A stretch of 64,000 nt of DNA from Bacillota bacterium (GCA_023430975.1 JAEYYB010000024.1:34891-98890); one strand, 5' to 3'. Shown: positions 7,347 through 15,445, counted from the stretch's first letter. Program-made: numbers and translations. The notes: generated by a model from the sequence alone, not told the origin.

Positions 7347-7375
7347 TTTACTTCTGCCAATCAACTTCTTATAAG
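7347..7375 (+). promoter_or_regulatory. Promoter candidate for ORF6N gene
   Basis: TTTACT (7347-7352), 17-base spacer, TATAAG (7370-7375). It lies about 40 bases before the ATG at 7415 and shares the TTTACT box with the motifs at 1039, 1216 and 8437. Confidence 0.45.
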
Positions 7376-7414
7376 ATATTGAAAAGTATTTTATGAGAAA
7401 GGGGCGGTAAGCTC

Positions 7415-7798
7415 ATGGATAATAGAATTATGAAAGTAGAACATCAAGGTCAACTAATATTAACGACTGAACAAATAGCATCAGCTTATGGTACAGATAC
7501 TAATAACATTAAAAATAACTTCAATCGGAATACTGATAGATTTGTATATGGTGAAGACTACCATAAGTTGGAAGGTGTAGAATTGAAAGATTTCTTGCAG
7601 GTCACAAATTGTGACTTACAAATTTCAAATATGGTACGTTCTTTGATGTTATGGACAGAACGAGGAGCATTAAAGCATATGAAAATGTTGGGAACTGATG
7701 AAGCTTGGGCGGGGCCAAGCAAAGTAAAGGATGCAAGGTGGGGGCATGTCAACAGTTATCCTGAACATATATTAGGAAGACTATTTCAATTAATATAA
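7415..7798 (+). CDS. ORF6N-domain phage regulator, probably truncated
   Basis: A 127-residue protein. Residues 1-95 match the ORF6N/KilA-type DNA-binding domain of phage antirepressors: QLILTTEQIASAYGTD, then NNFNRNTDRFVYGEDY, and LWTERGALKHMKMLGTDEAW. Full-length relatives continue with a helical region and often a second domain. Here the reading changes character after DEAW (GPSKVKDARWGHVNSYPEHI) and stops, suggesting a fusion with a remnant of another gene or a decayed copy. A GTCACAA-N-TTGTGAC palindrome (7601-7615) lies inside the coding region. GGGGCGG precedes the ATG. Confidence 0.7.
   Translation: MDNRIMKVEHQGQLILTTEQIASAYGTDTNNIKNNFNRNTDRFVYGEDYHKLEGVELKDFLQVTNCDLQISNMVRSLMLWTERGALKHMKMLGTDEAWAGPSKVKDARWGHVNSYPEHILGRLFQLI
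7601..7615. promoter_or_regulatory. Palindrome GTCACAA-A-TTGTGAC inside ORF6N gene
   Basis: Perfect around a central A and matching the core at 3487-3501. Two identical half-site pairs 4 kb apart in one prophage suggest a binding site, although coding sequence could produce this by chance. Confidence 0.35.
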
Positions 7799-7815
7799 TA
7801 TAGATATATAACATC

Positions 7816-7846
7816 AATAGATAGGCTTATCACCTATCTATTTTAT
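7816..7846 (+). terminator. Terminator after ORF6N gene
   Basis: AATAGATAGG (7816-7825) pairs with CCTATCTATT (7833-7842), followed by TTATT. Confidence 0.75.
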
Positions 7847-8109
7847 TAGATAAATATTAGTCCCCCCTATTAAATCTTAAAGTTGCCATCCCTACAATAC
7901 CGCGTTGACCATTCGTATTCCCGAATCTGATTTTCTATGCAACTTTTTTTAAAATAACTGGTAAGGAATTGGAAGCGAATTGGAAAAAAAGGCATTAAAA
8001 CACGGCATTTATTATACTAAATTGGAAATTTACATAAACTAACATGGAAATACATCTATTTACTGGAATATACATAAAAATATCGAAAGATTGGAGGAAA
8101 TCAAGGATT
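7847..8109. other. Gene-free stretch before terminase, candidate packaging site
   Basis: No coding region seen. Three related strings, GGAAATTTACAT (8024-8035), GGAAATACAT (8046-8055) and GGAATATACAT (8065-8075), occur at 22- and 19-base steps just before the small terminase gene. Terminase recognition sites of many siphophages lie in this position. Function is inferred. Confidence 0.4.
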
Positions 8110-8421
8110 ATGACTATTCAGGGCAGGATTGCAAAACACCTAAAAAACATACAAAAATTGTTCAAAAACATACCAGAAAATAAGAAAAATCTATTAAATT
8201 CTCTTATAGAAAACGCTGCCTTTATGGAAGTGCAGCTTGAACTCATGCAGGACATATTAAATGATGAAGCAACGTCAAAGACTGAACGAAAAGAGACAGT
8301 CCAACAATACAACTCAATGTCAAAAAATTATCTGTCCTGTATGGGTAAGTTACTTGAAAACCTCCCCGAACATGAAGATACTGATGAATTGGCGGACTTC
8401 TTAAAAGGTAGGAAAAAATAA
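8110..8421 (+). CDS. Terminase small subunit (P27-like)
   Basis: A 103-residue helical protein, MTIQGRIAKHLKNIQKLFKN..., followed by LIENAAFMEVQLELMQDIL and YNSMSKNYLSCMGKLLENLPE. This pattern fits P27-type small terminase subunits, which recognise the packaging site and recruit the large subunit. GGAGG lies 12 bases before the ATG, rather far; a longer reading from 8044 would use no visible site. It is separated from the large subunit only by the BRO gene. Confidence 0.65.
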   Translation: MTIQGRIAKHLKNIQKLFKNIPENKKNLLNSLIENAAFMEVQLELMQDILNDEATSKTERKETVQQYNSMSKNYLSCMGKLLENLPEHEDTDELADFLKGRKK

Positions 8422-8436
8422 AATTCCACATATCAC

Positions 8437-8468
8437 TTTACTTTTGGCAAACTTTTGGAGTATGTAAT
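8437..8468 (+). promoter_or_regulatory. Repeated promoter-like motif, copy 3
   Basis: TTTACTTTTGGCA ... GTATGTAA, TTTACT-18-TATGTA, resembling copies at 1037 and 1214. It ends immediately before the ribosome-binding site of the BRO gene. Confidence 0.4.
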
Positions 8469-8485
8469 AGCAGGAGTGTGATTTT

Positions 8486-9286
8486 ATGAAAGATTTATCA
8501 TTAGTAACAACACAGAAATTTGGCAATATTGATTGTGACTTTTACAGTGACAGCAAAGAAAACATCTTTATGACAAGAGAACAGATTGGACAAGCTTTGG
8601 AATACAGCAATCCAAGAGATGCAATATATAGGATTCACGAAAGAAATGCAGACAGACTAAATAAATATTCAGTTGTCGTCAAACTGTCGACAACTGATGG
8701 AAAGACTTATGAAACCTATGTTTACAGTAAAAGAGGCATCATGGAAATATCCAGATATAGCCGACAGCCTAAAGCAGATATATTCATGGATTGGGTTTGG
8801 GATGTTATAGAGACTATAGACCGAACAGGTGGATATGTACAGCAGAACAGAACAGAGGAATTTATAAATAATTACTTCCCTTCCCTATCTGAAGAGACTA
8901 AAAAGTCAATGTTATTAGACCTTAATAAACAGGTAGAGAAAGTTCAGAAGGAAAACACTCAATTAAAAACAGAGCTATTAGAACTAAAGGATAATGAAAA
9001 GAAAGAAAATGAGTACACAGCAAATGATTTAGCTGCCCATTTCAACATCTTTAGTACTAGCCATAATCCCCATGGACAAATAATGGGGGCCTTATGGAAG
9101 GAATTTGGTTCAAATCCACAATACGTGCGGGTGGTAAAGACAAGGTTAGAGAATGGAAAGATAATTGACCTGCATTATTATAATGAAGATTTTAGAAATT
9201 TGGTGGAATCTCAATTATATAGATTCAACAAAGGATTCGGACAAATAAGACTTATGGGAAGGAACAATAAATACTTGAGATTTTAA
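8486..9286 (+). CDS. BRO-N domain antirepressor-like protein
   Basis: A 266-residue protein. The N-terminal BRO domain spans about 1-115 (FMTREQIGQALEYSNPRDAI, then YVYSKRGIMEISRYSRQ). A coiled-coil linker follows at about 135-170 and a C-terminal domain of KilAC/antirepressor type (YTANDLAAHFNIFSTSHNP) at about 175-266. Such proteins act as DNA-binding antirepressors in temperate phages. Its insertion between the small and large terminase genes, with its own upstream motif and a terminator after it, marks it as an added cassette. AGGAG precedes the ATG. Confidence 0.8.
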   Translation: MKDLSLVTTQKFGNIDCDFYSDSKENIFMTREQIGQALEYSNPRDAIYRIHERNADRLNKYSVVVKLSTTDGKTYETYVYSKRGIMEISRYSRQPKADIFMDWVWDVIETIDRTGGYVQQNRTEEFINNYFPSLSEETKKSMLLDLNKQVEKVQKENTQLKTELLELKDNEKKENEYTANDLAAHFNIFSTSHNPHGQIMGALWKEFGSNPQYVRVVKTRLENGKIIDLHYYNEDFRNLVESQLYRFNKGFGQIRLMGRNNKYLRF

Positions 9287-9294
9287 TTATTTTA

Positions 9295-9319
9295 AAGGAG
9301 CCAAAAGGCTTCTTTTTTT
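9295..9319 (+). terminator. Terminator after BRO gene
   Basis: GGAGCC / GGCTTC with an AAAA loop (one G-U pair) and seven T. Same stem type as 4525 and 4857. Confidence 0.8.
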
Positions 9320-9353
9320 ATTACATATTTATGAAAACAGAGGTGAAAAACAA

Positions 9354-11060
9354 ATGTTGGCTCAGATGTCATTTATCGAACAGTATTATGAAGAAATTAA
9401 ATCAGGCCGTATTGTGGCTTGTGACAAAATAAAAAAGCAATTCAAGCAACTTGTAGATGATATCTATAACCCTAAAACTTTTAAGGTGTTGGGGCAAGAT
9501 GGAGAATATCACAATATTACTTTTGTTTTTGACCCTAACCGGGCCAGTGAACCTATCGAATTTATTGAGACTTTTTGTAAACAATCCAAGGCCCCATTTT
9601 GTGGAAAACCTCTTAAATTAATGCTTTGGCAAAAAGCAATAGTACAATCAATCTATGGGTTTGTGGGGGAAGATTCTGGCTATCGCAGATACAAAGAGGT
9701 ATTGCTAGAGATCAGTCGAAAAGCTGGTAAATCAACATTAATGAGTGCATTGGCTGTGTACCACATGACTGTAGATTCAGGGGTTGAGCTATGTGTTGGT
9801 GCTAACACCCGAAGTCAAGCAGAGATAATTTTTACTGAAGCAAGGAATATGATTGACCAAAACCCAACTTTGTCCAAAAGGATGAAAAAAAGAAAATACG
9901 ATCTATATTGTCCTAGCAATTACAACATAATGAAGCCAGTTGCAAATAATGGAAACTTAGATGGCCTTAATACTGACTTGTTTTTTGCTGATGAAATCGC
10001 AGAATATAAAGCTACAATAATGTATGACAGAATCAAAGGCGGGCAAGGTGTTAAATATGAGCCTTTACGATTTCTTACAAGTTCGGGCGGTTTTGAAAGA
10101 GATGGATTTTTTGACAATAAAATTGAGTATGCTGAAAAAGTACTGTATGGAATAATAGAAGACCCTGTATTTTTATCGTTTATGTATGAATTGGACAATG
10201 TTGAGGATAAAAAAGCAGTACAAAAGCAGATTCTTGACAGAAAAATGTGGGCAAAAGTTAACCCAAGCCTTGGAGAACATCGAAGTTATGCAGAGTTTGA
10301 TGAGGCTGTAAAAACCTCACAAGAAGATAAATCACAACAGCCTGAAATCTATGCAAAATATTTCAATTTAAAAGTCAATGGTGTTGGTGGTTGGCTATCC
10401 TGGGATGAATTAAATAACGAAGCTACTTTTGATATTGGAGAATTTAGAGATCAATATTTCTTGGGTGGTTTTGACCTGTCAGAGATTAATGATTTGACAT
10501 GTGGAACTATGTTATTCATGAAGCCAGATTCAGATACAATATTTATTCATCAAATGTATTGGATTCCTGAAGGAATTGATATTGATAAAAAATCAAAAGA
10601 AGATAATGCAGCTTATAGAAAATGGATTGAAAAAGGTTGGGTACGTACTTCACCAGGAAGTAAAATTAATGTTGAAGATGTATTCAATTGGTTTTGTGAA
10701 ACCATACAACAGTATAATTTATATCCCCAATGGCAGGGGTTCGATAGATGGAAAAGCAAGGAGTTTGTAAAGTTGATGACCGATGCAGGAATTGAGCTTG
10801 AAGACATACCCCAAGGGATGAAAACACTTTCAGCACCGATGAAAGAACTTGCGGCGGATTTTAGAGACAAAAAAATTAATTATCAGAATAATCCAGTGTT
10901 GAAATGGTGTTTAATGAACACAAGGGCGGAACGAGATTCAAACGGAAATATTAAGCCTTCTAAAAAGAACGCTAAAAGAAGAATTGACGGATTAGCCAGT
11001 TTGTTAGATGCCTATGTCGTACTGTGTAACCATAGATCAGAATTTTTAGATCTTCTGTAA
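9354..11060 (+). CDS. terL: Terminase large subunit
   Basis: A 568-residue packaging motor of the HK97/Terminase_1 group. The ATPase domain has a Walker A-like SRKAGKST (121-128) and Walker B LFFADE with D213/E214. The C-terminal nuclease domain shows the RNase-H-like acidic residues in GGFDLSEINDLT and near the end in KRRIDGLASLLDA. It translocates DNA into the prohead and cuts the concatemer. GAGGTG precedes the ATG at 9354. The length is normal and nothing looks broken. Confidence 0.92.
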   Translation: MLAQMSFIEQYYEEIKSGRIVACDKIKKQFKQLVDDIYNPKTFKVLGQDGEYHNITFVFDPNRASEPIEFIETFCKQSKAPFCGKPLKLMLWQKAIVQSIYGFVGEDSGYRRYKEVLLEISRKAGKSTLMSALAVYHMTVDSGVELCVGANTRSQAEIIFTEARNMIDQNPTLSKRMKKRKYDLYCPSNYNIMKPVANNGNLDGLNTDLFFADEIAEYKATIMYDRIKGGQGVKYEPLRFLTSSGGFERDGFFDNKIEYAEKVLYGIIEDPVFLSFMYELDNVEDKKAVQKQILDRKMWAKVNPSLGEHRSYAEFDEAVKTSQEDKSQQPEIYAKYFNLKVNGVGGWLSWDELNNEATFDIGEFRDQYFLGGFDLSEINDLTCGTMLFMKPDSDTIFIHQMYWIPEGIDIDKKSKEDNAAYRKWIEKGWVRTSPGSKINVEDVFNWFCETIQQYNLYPQWQGFDRWKSKEFVKLMTDAGIELEDIPQGMKTLSAPMKELAADFRDKKINYQNNPVLKWCLMNTRAERDSNGNIKPSKKNAKRRIDGLASLLDAYVVLCNHRSEFLDLL

Positions 11061-11108
11061 AAAAGGTTAACAGAAATCATCTTTATTATATAGAAGGAAT
11101 TTTTCATG
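11054..11108 (+). promoter_or_regulatory. Conserved promoter-like block upstream of portal
   Basis: TCTGTAAAAAAGGTTAAC (11054-11071), then TATTAT (11084-11089) and TAGAAGGAAT (11091-11100). It aligns with 4884-4930 before the holin, with the same distance (37 bases) between block starts and TAGAA. It overlaps the stop codon of the large terminase. Confidence 0.55.
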
Positions 11109-11123
11109 AGAGGGGGCGATTGA

Positions 11124-12296
11124 TTGGAACTGAGATCGATGTTTTCCAATATTTTTGGAAGCAAGCCAAAACAGACAGAACAGCAATATGTAAAAATGCA
11201 AATGCTTAACGACTACAGCAATGCACATTTTTCTATATTTGGCACTGATGTATTTTCGGACGAGCTTGTGCGAGCTTGTATCCATGCAATAGCTGTTCAT
11301 TGTGCTAAAACCAAGGCAAAACACATAGGATTCCCAAACAGCAGATTGGAATATCTATTGCAAACACGCCCAAACCAGTATATGTCGGCTTATGATATGA
11401 TCTACAAGACAATTACACAATTGTATATAAATAATAATGCTTATATCCTCATCCAACGGGACGGAGCGGGGAATATTGTGGGGTTTTATCCAGTAAATTC
11501 AAGCACTGTTGAGTTTTTAGAGCATCAAAATAGTATATTTGTGCAGTTCACATTTTGGCGAGGGCAAAAAGTAACAGTGTCTTACGATGATATCATTCAT
11601 TTACGCAGACACTTCAATAAATCGGACATGTTTGGCGATTCAAACGATGCCTTATTACCGACTTTGGAACTATCCAACACAGTTAATCAAGGTATTGCTA
11701 ATGCAATCAAGACCAGTCACAACCTAAAAGGATTGTTAAAAATTACAGGTTCTTTGAAGCCGGATGACCTCAAAAAGCAGAAAGATGCTTTTGTTAGTGA
11801 CTATTTAAGCATTAACAATACGGGCGGTGTTGCTGCACTGGATAGTAAAGCAGAGTATATTGACTTGAAGTCAGACCCTAAGTTCATTGAAGCTGAAGAA
11901 ATGGAAGTCATTGAAGCTAAAATCTTCAAGTACTTTAACATCTCTAAAGAAATCATAACCAATAATTATGATGAAAATAACTGGCAGAGTTTCTGGGAGG
12001 GAGTCATAGAACCGCTTTTAATACAAATGTCTTCAGAGTTGACCCATAAGTGTTTTACCGAAAGAGAAAGAAGCTTTGGAAATAGAATTGAGTTTTCAGG
12101 TAATCGTTTAAATTATATGTCAAATCAAAGCAAAATTAACTTATGTGAAAAGTTAATTCCAATGGGAATTTTTAGCGTAAATGAAGCAAGGGAATTATTT
12201 AATCTGGAAGCCATTACCGAAGATAAACGTATTATTAGCCTCAATTATGTGGACTACGAAAAACAAAATCAATACCAATTGAATGAAAAAAAATAA
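11124..12296 (+). CDS. HK97-type portal protein
   Basis: A 390-residue portal forming the dodecameric DNA gate at the capsid vertex. Typical elements: FSDELVRACIHAIAVHCAKTK near the N-terminus, MIYKTITQLYINNNAYI, VSYDDIIHLRRH, and the C-terminal LIPMGIFSVNEARELF. The start appears to be TTG at 11124 with GAGGGGG about 8 bases upstream. An ATG five codons later lacks that spacing. It begins the head operon portal, protease, capsid. Confidence 0.9.
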   Translation: MELRSMFSNIFGSKPKQTEQQYVKMQMLNDYSNAHFSIFGTDVFSDELVRACIHAIAVHCAKTKAKHIGFPNSRLEYLLQTRPNQYMSAYDMIYKTITQLYINNNAYILIQRDGAGNIVGFYPVNSSTVEFLEHQNSIFVQFTFWRGQKVTVSYDDIIHLRRHFNKSDMFGDSNDALLPTLELSNTVNQGIANAIKTSHNLKGLLKITGSLKPDDLKKQKDAFVSDYLSINNTGGVAALDSKAEYIDLKSDPKFIEAEEMEVIEAKIFKYFNISKEIITNNYDENNWQSFWEGVIEPLLIQMSSELTHKCFTERERSFGNRIEFSGNRLNYMSNQSKINLCEKLIPMGIFSVNEARELFNLEAITEDKRIISLNYVDYEKQNQYQLNEKK

Positions 12297-12313
12297 GGAG
12301 GGAACAGAAGACA

Positions 12314-12883
12314 ATGATATCAAATGACAGAGAATACAGGGGGTTTAACTTCGAACAAACAGAGGATTCCATGATTGTAACTGGAAAAGCTGTAGCATTT
12401 AACAGTCCTACGGTTTTGTATGAATGCAACGGAATACAATATAAAGAAGTTATTGACCCTAAAGCTTTTGAAGGTGTTGACCTGTCTGATGTTGTACTGG
12501 TAATTGACCATCAAGGCACACCAGCAGCAAGGACTAAAAATAACACTTTAAAGCTTGATATAAGGGCAGATGGTTTGTATATTGAAGCTGATTTGTCGAA
12601 GAATGCGACAGGTAGAGAGTTATATGAAGACATAAAAAATGGTTTTTATAGCTCAATGAGCTTTTCATTCATCGCGGAGGTAGATGAATATAATGCGGAA
12701 ACACACACACGCACTATCAAGAAATTCAAGAGAATTTATGATGTTAGTGTTGTAAGTTTTCCAGCATATCAAAACACATCAATTTCGGCACGTAGTTTCT
12801 TTGCAGTGGAGGCAGAAAAAGAAATGAAAGCTATTGCGGAGGCAGAGTTCAGGAAGAAATTGATTCTAAAGACATATTTCTAA
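12314..12883 (+). CDS. HK97-type prohead maturation protease
   Basis: A 189-residue U35-type serine protease that cleaves the capsid delta domain and itself during maturation. The fold starts with YRGFNFEQTEDSMIVTGKAV. The probable catalytic histidine is in VLVIDHQGTPAARTKN and the serine in FYSSMSFSF, followed by YDVSVVSFPAY. It lies between portal and capsid, as usual. AGGAGGGAA precedes the ATG. Confidence 0.9.
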   Translation: MISNDREYRGFNFEQTEDSMIVTGKAVAFNSPTVLYECNGIQYKEVIDPKAFEGVDLSDVVLVIDHQGTPAARTKNNTLKLDIRADGLYIEADLSKNATGRELYEDIKNGFYSSMSFSFIAEVDEYNAETHTRTIKKFKRIYDVSVVSFPAYQNTSISARSFFAVEAEKEMKAIAEAEFRKKLILKTYF

Positions 12884-12915
12884 GGTATACCACAACTTAA
12901 AACAACCAACCAAGG

Positions 12916-12945
12916 ACACCTACAAATAGTAAGGTGTTTTTATTT
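12916..12945 (+). terminator. Weak terminator-like hairpin before capsid
   Basis: ACACCTAC pairs with GTAAGGTGT (one bulge), followed by a T-rich run. It may trim read-through between protease and capsid. Confidence 0.4.
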
Positions 12946-12969
12946 TACGAAAAAATGGAGGAAAAACAA

Positions 12970-14076
12970 ATGTTTGAAAAGAGAATGGCAGAAATAAATG
13001 AGCGTAAGCTTGAGATTAGAAAAATGCTTGAAGGTACAGAGCAAGTTGATCTCAATGCTATACAGACAGAACTTAACAGCTTAGAAGCTGAAGCAAAAGA
13101 CCTTGAAACAAGGGCAGCTACTTTAGCAGGAATAAACGCTGGAACTATACCAGCAACAGTAATCGAAAAACCAAAGATGGAGGAAAGAAACATGGAAAAT
13201 TTAAACGTAGCTTCTGTAGAATACAGAAACAAATTTTATCAGGACATGATAGAAACAAGGTCAGCTTTCGCAGCTACCGGAGCAATCCCAACAACTACAC
13301 TTAATCTTGTAATAACCAAAGTTAAAGAATTCTGCCCGGTGTTATCAAAAGTTAACCTCTTCACAGTTGAAGGTGCTTTAACTGTTAACGTTGAAGGTGT
13401 TAACAGCGATGCTTCTTTAGTTGCAAACGGTGCAACATTAACTGAATCCGATGATACACTCGTACCTATATCGCTTGGCACTTACAATGTTGCAAAATTA
13501 ATCAGAGTACCTGTGCAGATGCTAAAAATGGGCGTTGATGCAATCGAATCCTATGTTGTTTCCAACTTAGCTGAAGCAATTGCAAACAAAATCAATGCTT
13601 ACTTGTTTACTGGTACTGGAAGTTCACAGCCTACAGGCATAGAAAAAGCTCAGACTTGGGTGGACGGTACAAATATGGTAGAAATAGCAGCAGCTTCAGA
13701 CTGGACTTATGCTGAAGTCTTGGAATTAATCGGACTTGCTAAAGCAGGACAGAACGAGTTCTATATGTCAAGAAAGACCCTGTTTGCTAAGCTCATGGGT
13801 TTGACTGACAGCGAAGGTAACAAGTTGGTAACAGGTTCTAATGACAAATTTGCAGTGCTTGGATATCCAGTTAACTTTGACGAGAGGTTAGCAGATGATG
13901 TGATATACTTTGGTGATGTTAAAAAGGCTGTAACAGCTAATTTATCCATCCCAAGCACTATCACTACAGCTTATGACATAGACACAAATAGCATCAAGTA
14001 TAGATGTGATGCGACTTTTGACAGCAAGATTGTAAACGGCACATCAATAGTTAAAGGCTATAAGAAATCAGCGTAA
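12970..14076 (+). CDS. Major capsid protein (HK97 fold) with delta domain
   Basis: A 368-residue capsid subunit. Residues 1-75 form a charged coiled-coil delta (scaffold) domain (FEKRMAEINERKLEIRKML...); the HK97-fold body follows, with TTTLNLVITKVKEFCPVLSKV, the LIRVPVQMLKM strand and NKINAYLFTGTG. The start at 12970 uses GGAGG 8 bases upstream, better than an in-frame ATG at 12934. Unusually, a second perfect GGAGG (13179-13183) precedes an in-frame ATG at 13192 at the scaffold/body boundary. A terminator follows the gene. Confidence 0.92.
   Translation: MFEKRMAEINERKLEIRKMLEGTEQVDLNAIQTELNSLEAEAKDLETRAATLAGINAGTIPATVIEKPKMEERNMENLNVASVEYRNKFYQDMIETRSAFAATGAIPTTTLNLVITKVKEFCPVLSKVNLFTVEGALTVNVEGVNSDASLVANGATLTESDDTLVPISLGTYNVAKLIRVPVQMLKMGVDAIESYVVSNLAEAIANKINAYLFTGTGSSQPTGIEKAQTWVDGTNMVEIAAASDWTYAEVLELIGLAKAGQNEFYMSRKTLFAKLMGLTDSEGNKLVTGSNDKFAVLGYPVNFDERLADDVIYFGDVKKAVTANLSIPSTITTAYDIDTNSIKYRCDATFDSKIVNGTSIVKGYKKSA
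13179..13194 (+). promoter_or_regulatory. Internal ribosome-binding site and start in capsid gene
   Basis: GGAGG, 8-base gap, ATG in frame at codon 75. If used, it would make a capsid subunit without the delta domain (MENLNVASVEYRNKF...). Confidence 0.45.
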
Positions 14077-14081
14077 TTGAT

Positions 14082-14106
14082 AGAGGGGACAAGTTCCCCT
14101 CTTTTC
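14082..14106 (+). terminator. Terminator after capsid
   Basis: AGAGGGGA / TCCCCTCT stem, then TTTTCTT. Confidence 0.75.
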
Positions 14107-14133
14107 TTATACCCGAAGGAAGGGGGAAAAATC

Positions 14134-14418
14134 ATGCTTGAAAAAGTCAAACAGGCTTTAAGAATATCAAATACTGCATTTGATACAGAGTTGAATGACC
14201 TAATAGAAGCTGCAAAAGCTGATTTGATACTAAGTGGAATTCTACAAAGTAAAATTGATGCAATAGACACTGATATATTAATTCAAAGAGCAGTAATGGT
14301 ATACTGTAAGTGCTATTTTGGTATAGAAAATTCTGATTACGACAGGAATTTACAAGCTTATAACAGCCTTAAAAATCATCTTTCCCTCACCGCCGAATAT
14401 ACGGAAGTTGGTGAGTAA
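14134..14418 (+). CDS. Head-tail connector (gp6-like)
   Basis: A 94-residue helical protein, MLEKVKQALRISNTAFDTEL..., with ELNDLIEAAKADLILSG and RAVMVYCKCYFG, the signature of the gp6-type DNA-packaging/head-tail connector that forms a ring under the portal. AAGGGGG precedes the ATG at 14134; earlier in-frame starts read through the capsid terminator. It begins the connector-tail operon. Confidence 0.8.
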   Translation: MLEKVKQALRISNTAFDTELNDLIEAAKADLILSGILQSKIDAIDTDILIQRAVMVYCKCYFGIENSDYDRNLQAYNSLKNHLSLTAEYTEVGE

Positions 14419-14419
14419 T

Positions 14420-14725
14420 ATGTGGAAAGATTCAGCCGAATTACTCACTAAAACAGAGTCAATTGATGCCGGGGGTAATTTATCATATACAACCGTTCCT
14501 AAAACAATCTTCTGTAACATTAAATCAGTGAAATATAATGAATTCTATGTTGCTTCCAGTAATGGGTTTAAACCTGAGATAGTACTTGTTTGTAGACTCA
14601 CAGATTATTCGGGGGAAAGTCTAGTTAAGTATAACGGAATAGATTACACCGTGATTAGGACATACAACATCGGGGATAACGTGGAGTTAACATTGACAAC
14701 TGGGGGTGTTCGTAATGGCAGCTAG
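14420..14725 (+). CDS. Head closure / head-tail joining protein
   Basis: A 101-residue beta-rich protein, MWKDSAELLTKTESIDAGGN..., with KTIFCNIKSVKYNEFYVA and YNGIDYTVIRTYNIGDNVEL, as in the phage head-tail adaptor (SPP1 gp16-like) family. The ATG at 14420 is one base after the previous stop; GGTGA lies 5 bases upstream. Its end overlaps the next gene. Confidence 0.75.
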   Translation: MWKDSAELLTKTESIDAGGNLSYTTVPKTIFCNIKSVKYNEFYVASSNGFKPEIVLVCRLTDYSGESLVKYNGIDYTVIRTYNIGDNVELTLTTGGVRNGS

Positions 14726-15068
14726 ACGAGGCGAAGTAACTTTTGAATCAAGACTTGAACAAACAAAACAAAAGATTGCTGAAAAACCTGAAAAAGCATT
14801 AACGGAAATTGGAAAACTTGTAGTTGCTGAAGTCAGGAAAGTGACACCTAAACAGACAGGATATTTACGGAAATCCTTGGGATATTGGCACAGGAAAAAA
14901 GAGGGGGATTTACAAATAGGCTTCAAGGCGTGGTATGCAGTTCCTTTAATTGTTGGTACTTTAGGCAATAAAGCAAGCAATTTTTTTATGGACAAAATCA
15001 TGGAACTACTTCCAACTATCCAAGAATTGATACAGGATGCATTGAAAGAACTGGACAAGGAGGACTAA
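14715..15068 (+). CDS. HK97 gp10-type tail completion protein
   Basis: A 117-residue protein with EIGKLVVAEVRKVTPKQTGYLRKS, the conserved core of the HK97 gp10 neck/tail-completion family. It overlaps the preceding gene by 11 bases, and GGGGGTG precedes the ATG at 14715. Its order between the head closure and tail terminator genes is canonical. Confidence 0.85.
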   Translation: MAARRGEVTFESRLEQTKQKIAEKPEKALTEIGKLVVAEVRKVTPKQTGYLRKSLGYWHRKKEGDLQIGFKAWYAVPLIVGTLGNKASNFFMDKIMELLPTIQELIQDALKELDKED

Positions 15069-15072
15069 CAGA

Positions 15073-15432
15073 ATGAACACCGGAGAACTTAAAAAATTAA
15101 TTCAGACAGCTTTAAAAGCTTATACAACTAATGTTTACTTTGAATTAGCCTCCAATACAGCTTCATTTCCTATTGTAGTTTATGATATACCAGCACTTTA
15201 CAGTAACAATAATGGGACTTATACAGGGCAATTGACAGCGGATGTATATGACACTAATATAACAGCTTTGGAGGGTTTAGTTGACAGTTTAACAGGCTTG
15301 GATTTAAGCCTACACAATAGCACATTAGCATGTGCAAACTTGGTTTTGGAGGATATACAGACTATTGTTGACAATCCAAATGACCAGACAGTAAAAAGGA
15401 AACGACTGACATTTAACATATTTGTAATTTAA
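15073..15432 (+). CDS. Probable tail terminator / tail completion protein
   Basis: A 119-residue alpha/beta protein, MNTGELKKLIQTALKAYTTN..., with FPIVVYDIPALY and TVKRKRLTFNIFVI. Size, position before the tail tube and strand pattern fit the tail terminator/DUF3168-like group. Sequence signature alone is weak. Confidence 0.6.
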   Translation: MNTGELKKLIQTALKAYTTNVYFELASNTASFPIVVYDIPALYSNNNGTYTGQLTADVYDTNITALEGLVDSLTGLDLSLHNSTLACANLVLEDIQTIVDNPNDQTVKRKRLTFNIFVI

Positions 15433-15445
15433 GGAGGAAAAAATC

